The notes under the pieces are model-generated. The model was given only the letters and a program-made list of their open reading frames with translations, was not told the DNA's origin and did not search any database. From an uncultured Clostridia bacterium (GTDB lineage: Bacteria > Bacillota_A > Clostridia > Oscillospirales > Oscillospiraceae), in the NCBI GenBank assembly GCA_946410505.1, contig CAMKAP010000149.1, forward strand, positions 1-5,278: a stretch of 5,278 nt of DNA. The letters run 5' to 3'. This document shows positions 1 to 5,278 of the stretch, in pieces (the first letter of the stretch is position 1; every line of letters begins with the position of its first letter). A program made the translations under genes and the position numbers.

Positions 1-57
1 GCCTCAACACGACAAGCACGACGGATCGCTTAAATGGATCCCCAAAAGAATGAAACA

Positions 58-110
58 CCCTGAGAGATCTGAACCCCTTGGGTTTGGACTTCTCAGGGCG
101 TTTATTATTA
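58..110 (+). terminator. Probable intrinsic terminator of a plus-strand gene ending at the left edge
   Basis: The arms CCCTGAGA (58-65) and TCTCAGGG (91-98) pair perfectly. Inside them the stem continues, after one mismatch (67/89), through 68-76 with 80-88, closing on the loop CTT (77-79). A U-rich run, TTTATTATTATT, follows at 101-112. Three pairs (66/90, 70/86, 71/85) are G-U wobbles in plus-strand RNA but would be A-C mismatches in minus-strand RNA, so the structure is built for plus-strand transcripts. Plus-strand stops lie just upstream: TAA at 31-33 in frame 1 and TGA at 51-53 in frame 3. Either could end the gene being terminated, but too little coding sequence is visible to say which. 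A weaker T-rich stretch also follows on the minus strand, so partial bidirectional action is possible. Confidence 0.65.
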
Positions 111-286
111 TTCCCTTTATTTATGCGGTTTTTCGAGCTTTCGCGTTTAGTACAGGAATCGGACACATAAGAGAAAAAAGTTCAAAATCGAAAAGAGAAA
201 CGAAAAAGTTTTACGACCTGGACCCCTTTGTCCACTTCGTTTGGTTCGTTAATCCGCATGTTCACTGTAATAATATTTGAAATGGG
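111..286. other. AT-rich intergenic region with no supported gene
   Basis: This stretch is clearly poorer in G+C than the genes to its right and is rich in A and T runs. An open frame with an ATG at 50 runs to a TGA at 278-280, and its frame is open from base 2. It lacks a ribosome binding site, contains the whole terminator hairpin, and its predicted peptide resembles no family I know, so I do not call it a gene. Small symmetric elements are present: TGGAC (219-223) with GTCCA (230-234), and an imperfect 15-bp palindrome at 201-215. Neither has an obvious role. It most likely is spacer between two convergent transcription units. Confidence 0.55.
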
Positions 287-331
287 AAAAAGCAGACCGG
301 GAGTGATACTGTTGTGGTATCATTCCCGGCC
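287..331 (-). terminator. Terminator of the tetR-hydrolase unit
   Basis: The arms 297-309 (CCGGGAGTGATAC) and 317-329 (GTATCATTCCCGG) form a 13-bp stem around the 7-base loop 310-316. In minus-strand RNA one internal pair (303/323) is a C-A mismatch, and the stem is followed after five bases by a run of five U (291-287). It lies 32 bp past the stop codon of the hydrolase gene, the expected place for its terminator. In plus-strand RNA the same pair is a G-U wobble but no U run follows immediately, so minus-strand use is favoured. The short U run separated from the stem makes it a moderate rather than classic terminator. Confidence 0.65.
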
Positions 332-360
332 ATTAATGATGCATGAATAATTTCTTCTTT

Positions 361-1197
361 TTATATGGTTATCACTCCCGGCTTGACGTCCGGGTCGTGG
401 CTGCACAGCACGGCGGCGCAGTTCGGGTCTGCGGCCATGCCCGCGATCCAGCGGAGGCTCTTCCTCTGAAAATCTCGGGCGAAGCCGTAGCCCGGTACGA
501 TGCTCTCCTGCCAGTTGCGCGGAGAGAAGGCTGCGTCCGCCGTCAGAAGGACAAAGCGTTTGCCGTTTCGGATCACAACCGCCGCCTGGCCTTCCGTATG
601 ACCGGGCACATTGACCAGTTGGATGCTCTCGTCTCCGAACAGATCGATGACCCAATGGTTCGGGCCGAGCGGCGAACCACGGTAAAACGGGCGCTCCATG
701 GGGTATTGGATCCAGAGATCCTGCGGCTGCCGGGTCTTGTACACGGTGCGGCAGGACCAATAGTATTCGTATTCCGGCAGGACGATGTGCTTAGCCTTGT
801 TCACGTGCCGGAGCCCCGACACATGGTCGACGTCGAGATGCGTCAGCAGCACATAGTCCAGATCCTCCGGCTGAATGCCCAAGTCTGCCAGCTGCTCGTG
901 GATCGCCATCCCCTTCGGTACAAAGGGATGAAAGAGCGCTGCCATTTGCGACGGGAGAACCGCGGCTGCCGCCTTGGGGTCGTACACGCCCCGGGGACTT
1001 ATATCCCGGCACCAGCCGGTATCCACAAGGATCAGTCCCTTCGGGTGCTCGATCAGATAGGTGAAGACGGGAAGCGTGATCCTATTTTTATCCGCTGCTG
1101 TGAGCTGCTTTGCCGCTTCGATCAGATCGAGCCGTTTGCCAAAGGGAACAGTCGGATCGACGCGGATGCTTCCGCACTGCAGCACATGAATCTTCAT
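361..1197 (-). CDS. Metallo-beta-lactamase-fold hydrolase, N-acyl homoserine lactonase-like family
   Basis: A cytosolic enzyme (no signal peptide or membrane segment) of 278 residues, close to the usual 250-280 of AHL-lactonase-like proteins. Visible metal-site residues are THLDVDH (H120, D122, D124, H125), PGHTEG (H200), the bridging aspartate in TADAAF (D221) and CSHD (H267), in the order and spacing of the dizinc AiiA/AttM group. The N-terminal strand with LVDTG (residues 57-61) is also typical. Two positions depart from AiiA: the second histidine of HxHxDH is Asp122, and the catalytic Tyr three residues after the bridging Asp is Phe224. A lactone or related ester is therefore a guess, not an established substrate. 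The start at 1197 is supported by AAAGGA (1210-1205) seven bases upstream. It is the second gene after tetR, 13 bp away, and probably under that regulator's control. The family assignment is fairly safe; the substrate is unknown. Confidence 0.85.
   Translation of the reverse strand: MKIHVLQCGSIRVDPTVPFGKRLDLIEAAKQLTAADKNRITLPVFTYLIEHPKGLILVDTGWCRDISPRGVYDPKAAAAVLPSQMAALFHPFVPKGMAIHEQLADLGIQPEDLDYVLLTHLDVDHVSGLRHVNKAKHIVLPEYEYYWSCRTVYKTRQPQDLWIQYPMERPFYRGSPLGPNHWVIDLFGDESIQLVNVPGHTEGQAAVVIRNGKRFVLLTADAAFSPRNWQESIVPGYGFARDFQRKSLRWIAGMAADPNCAAVLCSHDPDVKPGVITI
370..381. repeat. Copy of a terminator arm inside the 3' end of the hydrolase gene
   Basis: TATCACTCCCGG at 370-381 is the exact reverse complement of 297-308, one arm of the downstream terminator. 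It is also a near-identical direct repeat of the other arm (318-329, one base different). On the minus strand it encodes part of the C-terminal Pro-Gly-Val-Ile stretch of the hydrolase. The three segments can therefore form two mutually exclusive hairpins. Confidence 0.7.
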
Positions 1198-1210
1198 GCA
1201 ATCATCCTTT

Positions 1211-1792
1211 TTATGAATGTGTCAGATTTCCCAGATATCCAATAATATTGTCGCTGATCTCGCCGGTCAGCGCGCCGTTGTAGTTGCAGATGAAGGTTCC
1301 TGCAATGAGGATCATCATGGCCTCGGCCTCACGGTGTCCGACCTCCGGGCCGTAGATCGCCACGAGGCACTGCTCCATGGTCTCGCGCCACTCGCGAAAC
1401 TCCCCCTTGACCAGATCCGCGACTACGTCGCTGTAATGCGCCAGCACATAGGTCTGCGTAGTGGCGTTGGGACGCTTCTCTTCGGGATCGCCCTTGGCCA
1501 CATAGGCCATGAAAGCGTTCATGTAGGCGAGGTTGCTCTCGTAATCCGCGCGCGGATGCGTTGCAAACCAGAGCTTGCATTTCTCGGTCATATAGTCCTT
1601 GGTATAGCGCAGATAGCTCACGACCAGATCGTCCCGGCTCTCAAAATAGTGCAGGAGCTTGGGATGCGACATCCCGGCTTCCTCCGCAATATCCCGCAGG
1701 GTGATCTTCGTCATGGGTTTCTTTTCAATGCAGCGCTCAAAGGCCATCAGGATTTCTTTGCGAACGGCCTCTTTATCAACGATCAAAGGCAT
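1211..1792 (-). CDS. TetR/AcrR-family transcriptional regulator
   Basis: A 193-residue protein of typical TetR length. The N-terminal DNA-binding domain (about residues 8-55) contains the family helix-turn-helix, with ITLRDIAEEAGMS followed by KLLHYFESRDDLV (residues 30-57). The remaining helical region (about 60-193) would form the ligand-binding and dimer domain; it is not diagnostic of any particular inducer. The ATG at 1792-1790 has a strong ribosome binding site, GAGGTGA, six bases upstream, and a good promoter lies just beyond. It probably represses its own promoter and hence the hydrolase gene that follows after 13 bp, so the ligand may be a substrate or product of that hydrolase. Its closeness to the copper genes (44 bp) raises the alternative that it also senses or affects that operon, but TetR proteins are not the usual copper sensors. 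Family call is secure, target and ligand are inference. Confidence 0.92.
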   Translation of the reverse strand: MPLIVDKEAVRKEILMAFERCIEKKPMTKITLRDIAEEAGMSHPKLLHYFESRDDLVVSYLRYTKDYMTEKCKLWFATHPRADYESNLAYMNAFMAYVAKGDPEEKRPNATTQTYVLAHYSDVVADLVKGEFREWRETMEQCLVAIYGPEVGHREAEAMMILIAGTFICNYNGALTGEISDNIIGYLGNLTHS

Positions 1793-1798
1793 GGTAAC

Positions 1799-1805
1799 TC
1801 ACCTC
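1799..1805 (-). promoter_or_regulatory. Ribosome binding site of the tetR gene
   Basis: GAGGTGA on the minus strand ends six bases before the ATG at 1792. It fixes this start codon. The predicted transcription start (about 1805) would leave a very short leader beginning at or within this site. Confidence 0.75.
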
Positions 1806-1811
1806 GCCCTC

Positions 1812-1840
1812 ATTGTACCACGACGAAAAAGACCGGTCAA
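1812..1840 (-). promoter_or_regulatory. Sigma-70-type promoter of the tetR-hydrolase unit, with possible operator
   Basis: On the minus strand TTGACC (1840-1835) and TACAAT (1817-1812) are separated by exactly 17 bp and each match the -35 and -10 consensus at five of six positions. Transcription should begin near 1805. The -35 box overlaps the TGA stop of the upstream gene (1839-1837), so this promoter is packed into the gene end. An 8-bp perfect palindrome, GACCGGTC (1831-1838), overlaps the -35 box and is a candidate binding site for the TetR protein, which would give autorepression. The promoter is visible in sequence; the operator role is inference. Confidence 0.75.
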
Positions 1841-2787
1841 CGCAAAAGCAGAAGCCCGCGGATCAGCATTTTCAGCCCCATGGCGACGACGATCACTGCG
1901 CTGCCTTTGAGCAGGTATTTGTTCCATTTCTTCGGCAGGATCGAACCCACGGCGCCGAAGAGCAGCATCAGCGGCACGGTGCCCAGCGAGAAGGCCAGCA
2001 TGCTCATCGCGCCGTAGGCCGCGCTGCCGCCCGTGATCGCGTGAAGCCACATCGCGTACAGCGGGCCGCAGGGCATCACGCCGGTGAGCAAGCCGATCAC
2101 AAGCGGGCGGCCTGCTAACCGACCCCGTGTGTCGACGCTCAGGCGGCATGCGCTGTTCTGCTCCGGGAAGAGCGCGCGCAGCCCCGGCAGCAGACCCCAC
2201 ATGTTCAGCCCAAGCAGCGCCACGGCCAGCCCAAGCATGGTGAAAACCATGGATTTCACGCTGATGGTATAGCGGATGACCGTTCCCAACGCTCCGAAGA
2301 TCGCGCCGACAAGCGTATAGGAAAGGACGCGCCCCGCATTGTAGCTTGAAGAAGCCAAAGCCGGAGAACGGCTGCTCGCGCTCTGCCCCAGCAGAATGCC
2401 GCCGCACATACCGACACAGTGCGGGCTTGTGAGAAGGCCGGCCAGGAAAATGGCGACGAAACCCGAGCCCTCGCTCAAAGCCGGGGCAGACGCTTTGCCG
2501 TGCAGAAGAAACCAGGCCAAAAGCACAGTGAGCGCAAGGCAAACACCGTCCAGCGCATAATCACGGGCGGTCCGCGCTCCCGTCTCATAGCCGCCGTCGC
2601 GAATGCGCCGCTCGATCTCTTCCAGGCTGACCAGCTCCGGGTCATAGCGAAGTGAGGCCAGACCTTTGGCATAGACAACCTTCACATCCAGCACGCCCCT
2701 GGTATGCAGAAGCAGCGCTTCTACTTCTTTGACGCAGCTCCGGCACATCATGCCGCGGATGCGGATCTCGACTTGTTCTGTTCTCAT
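1837..2787 (-). CDS. HMA domain fused to DsbD_2/TauE-SafE-like (UreH-domain) membrane protein
   Basis: A 316-residue fusion. Residues 4-70 are a heavy-metal-associated domain with GMMCRSC (C15, C18), expected to bind Cu(I) or a similar soft metal. After one linking hydrophobic segment (about 81-95) comes a membrane domain with roughly six helices (about 109-134, 153-171, 180-198, 228-249, 258-281, 292-310). It holds the paired signatures [10 protein letters not shown] (C124, C128) and [14 protein letters not shown] (C240), which characterise the DsbD_2 group annotated as sulfite exporter TauE/SafE or urease accessory UreH-like. The membrane cysteines could carry metal or electrons; the real activity of such fusions is not settled. 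The ATG overlaps the TGA of the ATPase gene in an ATGA, and a GGAG (2798-2795) sits seven bases upstream inside the ATPase gene, so translation is probably coupled and the two proteins made together. This favours a joint copper role over sulfite export. The domain call is firm, the function is inferred. Confidence 0.87.
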   Translation of the reverse strand: MRTEQVEIRIRGMMCRSCVKEVEALLLHTRGVLDVKVVYAKGLASLRYDPELVSLEEIERRIRDGGYETGARTARDYALDGVCLALTVLLAWFLLHGKASAPALSEGSGFVAIFLAGLLTSPHCVGMCGGILLGQSASSRSPALASSSYNAGRVLSYTLVGAIFGALGTVIRYTISVKSMVFTMLGLAVALLGLNMWGLLPGLRALFPEQNSACRLSVDTRGRLAGRPLVIGLLTGVMPCGPLYAMWLHAITGGSAAYGAMSMLAFSLGTVPLMLLFGAVGSILPKKWNKYLLKGSAVIVVAMGLKMLIRGLLLLR

Positions 2788-5114
2788 TTCTCTTCTCCGA
2801 TCTTATTCAGCAGCAACGAATGCAGCAGCACACCCAGCGAGGACAGCGACATCGCGGCCGCGGCCATCGAGGGATTGACAAAGCCCATCGCGGCAAGGGG
2901 GATACAGACGGCGTTGTACAGCAGCGCCCAGGCGAAGTTCCGGCGCACCGTGCGGATAGTGGCGCGGGAGATGCGCAAGGCGAGCGGCACGCGCCGCAGA
3001 TCGCTGCCGGGCAGAACGATCCCGGCGCAGTCGATGGCAATGTCCGTTCCGCTGCCCACGGCCACGGCCAGATCGGCAGCAGCCAGAGCCGGGGCATCAT
3101 TGATCCCGTCTCCCACCATGGCGACGGTTTTTCCCTCTGCCTTGAGCGCCTCTACAAAAGCTGCCTTGTCTCCCGGGAGGACGCGGGCGTGGACATGCGT
3201 GACGCCGCACTGTCCGGCAACGGCCTCCGCGGTTACCTCATTGTCTCCGGTCAGCAGCCAAACCTCGATACCGGATGCCTTGAGACGTTCCACTGTCTCC
3301 CTGGCCTCGCCGCGAAGACGGTCCGAGACATAGAGCGCGCCGAGGAGTTTTCCGCCAGCCGCGACGCAGATCTCGGTCAGAACACGCGAATCGAGAGAAG
3401 GCAGCGACGCAGTATTAATATTCTCCTGCTCCAAGAACTCCCGGTTGCCGCAGAGCACGCGGCAGCTGTCCAACTCTCCGCTCACCCCATATCCGGGAAG
3501 ACTGTGAAAGCCCTTTATGACAGGCGGTAGCGCGGCAGAGCGACGTCCCTGCGCATAAGCCGTGACTGCCGCGGCCAGCGGATGCTCGCTCAGCCGTTCC
3601 AGAGCGGCGGCCAGGGCGATCGTCTCCTCCGCGTCTGTTTCCTCTGCGGCGAAGATCTCCGTGACCTCCGGCCGCCCGACGGTCAGCGTCCCCGTCTTGT
3701 CGAAGACGACCGTATCGACCTTGAACGCACGCTCAAGCTCGGAGCCGCCCTTGAACAGGACGCCGAGCTCAGCGGCCCGTCCCGCGCCGACCATCAGGGC
3801 GGCGGGCGTTGCCAGCCCCAACGCGCAGGGACAGGCGATGACCAGCACGCCGCAGACGGTGTACACCGCTTTTCCGAGATCTCCGGGCGCGGACCAAAAG
3901 AACCAGACCGCGAATACCAGCAGCGCGATACCGATGATGCAGGGAACGAAAACGGCGGCGATCCGGTCTGCCAGACGCTGGATCGGCGCTTTGCTGTTCT
4001 GGCTGCGCTGTACCAGCTCCACGATCTGCTGCAGGGCGGAGTCCTTGCCCAGCCTCTCTGCGGAGACGAGCACACTGCCGGAGCGGTTGAGCGTGCCGCC
4101 CGCGACCTTGCTGCCCGGCTGCTTGAACACGGGCAGACTCTCGCCGGTGAGCATGGACTCGTCCACCGAGCATTCGCCCTCCAGCACCATCCCGTCCACC
4201 GGGATGCGCTCGCCGGGGCGGACGCGGATCAGGTCGTGTTCTTCGATCTCGTCGATACTCAGCTCTTTTTCTTCTCCGCCGCGCAGCACCAGCGCCGTGC
4301 TCGGCTGAAGGCGCAGCAGCTTCCGGACGGCGCCGCGGGTCTGGGTGACCGCCATGGCCTCCAGATAGCGCCCAAAGAGAATCAGCGAGGTCAGCACGCC
4401 GTCGCTGAGGAAATACAGCTTGATCTCCTCATGCACCGTGAAGCAGACGACCGCGCTGTAGAGATAGATGACCATCGTCGAGAGCGCGATCAACAGATCC
4501 ATGCCCATGGTTTTACTCCGCAATCCACGGATGGCGTTGCGGTAGAAGTACAGGCCGGGACCGAACTGCAGAGCCGTCGCGAGCACGAGCTGGACAAAGG
4601 GCGGAAGATCCCACAGCAGCGGCATGGTCAGCGCCGTTGAGAGGATCAGCGTGCGCAGAACGGAAAAACGGTGGGAAAGCTCGGCTTCCTCTTCGCCGCT
4701 TTCGACCTCACCCAGCTCAGCCCAGACGCCGACTTCGCGGGCTGCGAGGATCAGGCGACGGCTGTCAGTCCCGATCGGCCAGAGCGAGACGGTCACACCG
4801 CCGTTTCCCATTTCCGCACGATACGCGCTGGGGACGGAAAGCAGCGCCTCCCGCAGCGCCTCGGCGGTTTCGGCATCCGCTACCGTACAGCGGAGTTCAA
4901 TCCGATCCAGCGGCACCTCATAGCCCGCTTTCTTAACACAGCGGGCGAGGTCGTCGATCTCCAGACGCGTCTCATCATAGCGGATCGCCACCTTGCCGGA
5001 GGCATAGTTGGCCGCGGCCTCCTCCACCCCGGGGAGCGACAAAAGAGCCCGGTCGATCCGTTCCACGCAGGCGGCGCAGTCGATATGAGAGATTTGAAGT
5101 TGGATCTCTGTCAT
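2784..5114 (-). CDS. copA: Copper-translocating P-type ATPase (P1B-1)
   Basis: A membrane pump of 776 residues that uses ATP to move Cu(I) out of the cytosol, complete with all family motifs. An N-terminal HMA domain (3-67) carries DCAAC (C13, C16). Residues 71-135 look like a second HMA-type fold without cysteines. Eight membrane segments are placed near 152-168, 174-193, 203-225, 233-255, 387-408, 415-440, 722-745 and 746-768. The actuator has TGES (323-326), the transport site CPC (428-430), the phosphorylation loop DKTGT (D472), the nucleotide domain SEHP (H511, P512), then TGDN (622-625) and GDGINDAP (668-675). YN (733-734) in helix 7 and MSLSS (M755, S759) in helix 8 are the Cu(I) ligands of the P1B-1 class. 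Asp12 just before the first metal cysteine is more usual in Zn/Cd pumps, a small conflict. No clear ribosome binding site precedes the ATG, but the HMA domain begins at once and an in-frame TAA lies a few codons upstream, so this start is the only plausible one. Confidence 0.95.
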   Translation of the reverse strand: MTEIQLQISHIDCAACVERIDRALLSLPGVEEAAANYASGKVAIRYDETRLEIDDLARCVKKAGYEVPLDRIELRCTVADAETAEALREALLSVPSAYRAEMGNGGVTVSLWPIGTDSRRLILAAREVGVWAELGEVESGEEEAELSHRFSVLRTLILSTALTMPLLWDLPPFVQLVLATALQFGPGLYFYRNAIRGLRSKTMGMDLLIALSTMVIYLYSAVVCFTVHEEIKLYFLSDGVLTSLILFGRYLEAMAVTQTRGAVRKLLRLQPSTALVLRGGEEKELSIDEIEEHDLIRVRPGERIPVDGMVLEGECSVDESMLTGESLPVFKQPGSKVAGGTLNRSGSVLVSAERLGKDSALQQIVELVQRSQNSKAPIQRLADRIAAVFVPCIIGIALLVFAVWFFWSAPGDLGKAVYTVCGVLVIACPCALGLATPAALMVGAGRAAELGVLFKGGSELERAFKVDTVVFDKTGTLTVGRPEVTEIFAAEETDAEETIALAAALERLSEHPLAAAVTAYAQGRRSAALPPVIKGFHSLPGYGVSGELDSCRVLCGNREFLEQENINTASLPSLDSRVLTEICVAAGGKLLGALYVSDRLRGEARETVERLKASGIEVWLLTGDNEVTAEAVAGQCGVTHVHARVLPGDKAAFVEALKAEGKTVAMVGDGINDAPALAAADLAVAVGSGTDIAIDCAGIVLPGSDLRRVPLALRISRATIRTVRRNFAWALLYNAVCIPLAAMGFVNPSMAAAAMSLSSLGVLLHSLLLNKIGEEK

Positions 5115-5128
5115 AACGATTATGAACG

Positions 5129-5143
5129 GACGGCAAGACCGTC
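5129..5143 (-). other. Small hairpin in the gap before the copper ATPase
   Basis: GACGG (5129-5133) and CCGTC (5139-5143) form a perfect 5-bp stem with a 5-base loop, extendable by one wobble pair. It fills half of the 30-bp space between the stop codon of the upstream gene (5145) and the ATG of the ATPase gene (5114). There is no U run after it, so it is not a convincing terminator. It might be an RNA-processing or translation-control element, or be chance. Confidence 0.4.
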
Positions 5144-5144
5144 T

Positions 5145-5278
5145 TTATGCTTTCGCTTCTTTTTTCAGTCTGGACCAGTGCTTGAATCCGATTACTGCAC
5201 AGGGGACGCAGCAGGGCACCATGTGGAACAGCAGCACCCAGCTCAGCCAGTCGACGCCCTGATAGAAATGGCCCTGAT
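5145..5278 (-). CDS. C-terminal end of an unrecognised membrane protein (partial)
   Basis: On the minus strand the frame is open from the right edge of the window to a TAA at 5147-5145, giving 43 residues. They hold one hydrophobic segment, about WLSWVLLFHMVPCCVPCAV, followed by a strongly basic tail ending in KKEAKA, as expected for a last membrane helix with a cytosolic C-terminus. His18, Met19, Cys22, Cys23 and Cys26 (numbered from the visible start) are possible soft-metal ligands. Only 30 bp separate it from the ATPase gene on the same strand, so it probably belongs to the same operon and may be a copper-related membrane protein. I do not recognise the family; it is called coding because of its tight position, hydrophobic pattern and sensible C-terminus. 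The start and most of the protein lie beyond the window. Confidence 0.6.
   Translation of the reverse strand, partial: QGHFYQGVDWLSWVLLFHMVPCCVPCAVIGFKHWSRLKKEAKA

Noticed and set aside
245..273. Weak plus-strand promoter-like pair, TTCGTT and TAATAA with 17-bp spacing
   Set aside because: The -35 box is poor, the region is AT-rich so a chance -10 match is likely, and no plus-strand gene follows.
50..280. Plus-strand open frame of 76 codons with a hydrophobic stretch, open from the window edge
   Set aside because: No ribosome binding site, the terminator hairpin lies inside it, base composition is unlike the genes nearby, and the peptide matches no family I know. A small unknown gene cannot be fully excluded.
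343..1245. Plus-strand open frame of 300 codons opposite the hydrolase gene
   Set aside because: The minus strand encodes a clear metallo-beta-lactamase-fold protein with ordered metal ligands; the plus-strand product has no recognisable domain, and no ribosome binding site precedes its ATG.
1825..1838. GACCGGTC followed by a T run as a terminator of the copper operon
   Set aside because: The 8-bp palindrome has no loop and cannot form a hairpin stem in RNA; it fits better as a possible operator over the -35 box.
1799..2542. Minus-strand open frame of 247 codons overlapping the HMA-DsbD_2 fusion gene
   Set aside because: It is a shifted frame of the fusion gene and gives an Arg- and Gly-rich product with no domain.
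3582..4640. Long plus-strand open frame of 352 codons opposite the copper ATPase gene
   Set aside because: It is antisense to an intact ATPase with every catalytic motif, its peptide is rich in Arg, Gln, Ala and Gly without any family pattern, and open antisense frames are expected from GC-rich codon use.
5115..5278. Copper-responsive operator (CopY cop box or CsoR site) before the ATPase gene
   Set aside because: No TACAnnTGTA motif or convincing GC-rich inverted repeat of CsoR type was found; the operon promoter is probably to the right of the window.

Overview
The window looks like a chromosomal stretch from a GC-rich Firmicute, probably a Clostridia-class anaerobe. This is inferred from strong AGGAGG-like ribosome binding sites, compact ATGA-coupled genes, and a heavy-metal-associated (HMA) domain fused to a DsbD_2-type membrane protein next to a CopA-type ATPase. 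The genus cannot be fixed by eye. All well-supported genes lie on the minus strand and read from right to left.

Right half (5278 down to 1837): a copper-handling operon. It opens with the last 43 codons of an unrecognised membrane protein that carries a CCxxC cluster. After a 30-bp gap holding a small hairpin comes a complete P1B-type copper ATPase of 776 residues. This overlaps by four bases (ATGA) a 316-residue protein that joins an HMA metal-binding domain to a DsbD_2/TauE-SafE-like membrane domain. Together they suggest capture of cytosolic Cu(I) by soluble HMA domains and its movement across the membrane, with the fusion protein as a partner transporter or redox or metallation factor. 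No CsoR or CopY gene or cop-box operator is visible, so the regulation of this operon lies outside the window or is not recognisable.

Left-centre (1840 down to 287): a second transcription unit with its own sigma-70-type promoter (TTGACC, 17-bp spacer, TACAAT). Its -35 box overlaps the stop codon of the copper operon. It encodes a TetR-family regulator and, 13 bp later, a metallo-beta-lactamase-fold hydrolase of the AHL-lactonase-like family. The hydrolase has two notable active-site substitutions. The unit ends at a hairpin terminator whose 3' arm can also pair perfectly with the last codons of the hydrolase gene.

Left edge (1-296): an AT-richer, apparently non-coding stretch. A long hairpin followed by a U-rich run at 58-110 is best explained as the terminator of a plus-strand gene that ends at or just outside the left edge, so the two transcription units converge here. 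No mobile element, tRNA, rRNA or CRISPR array was seen.
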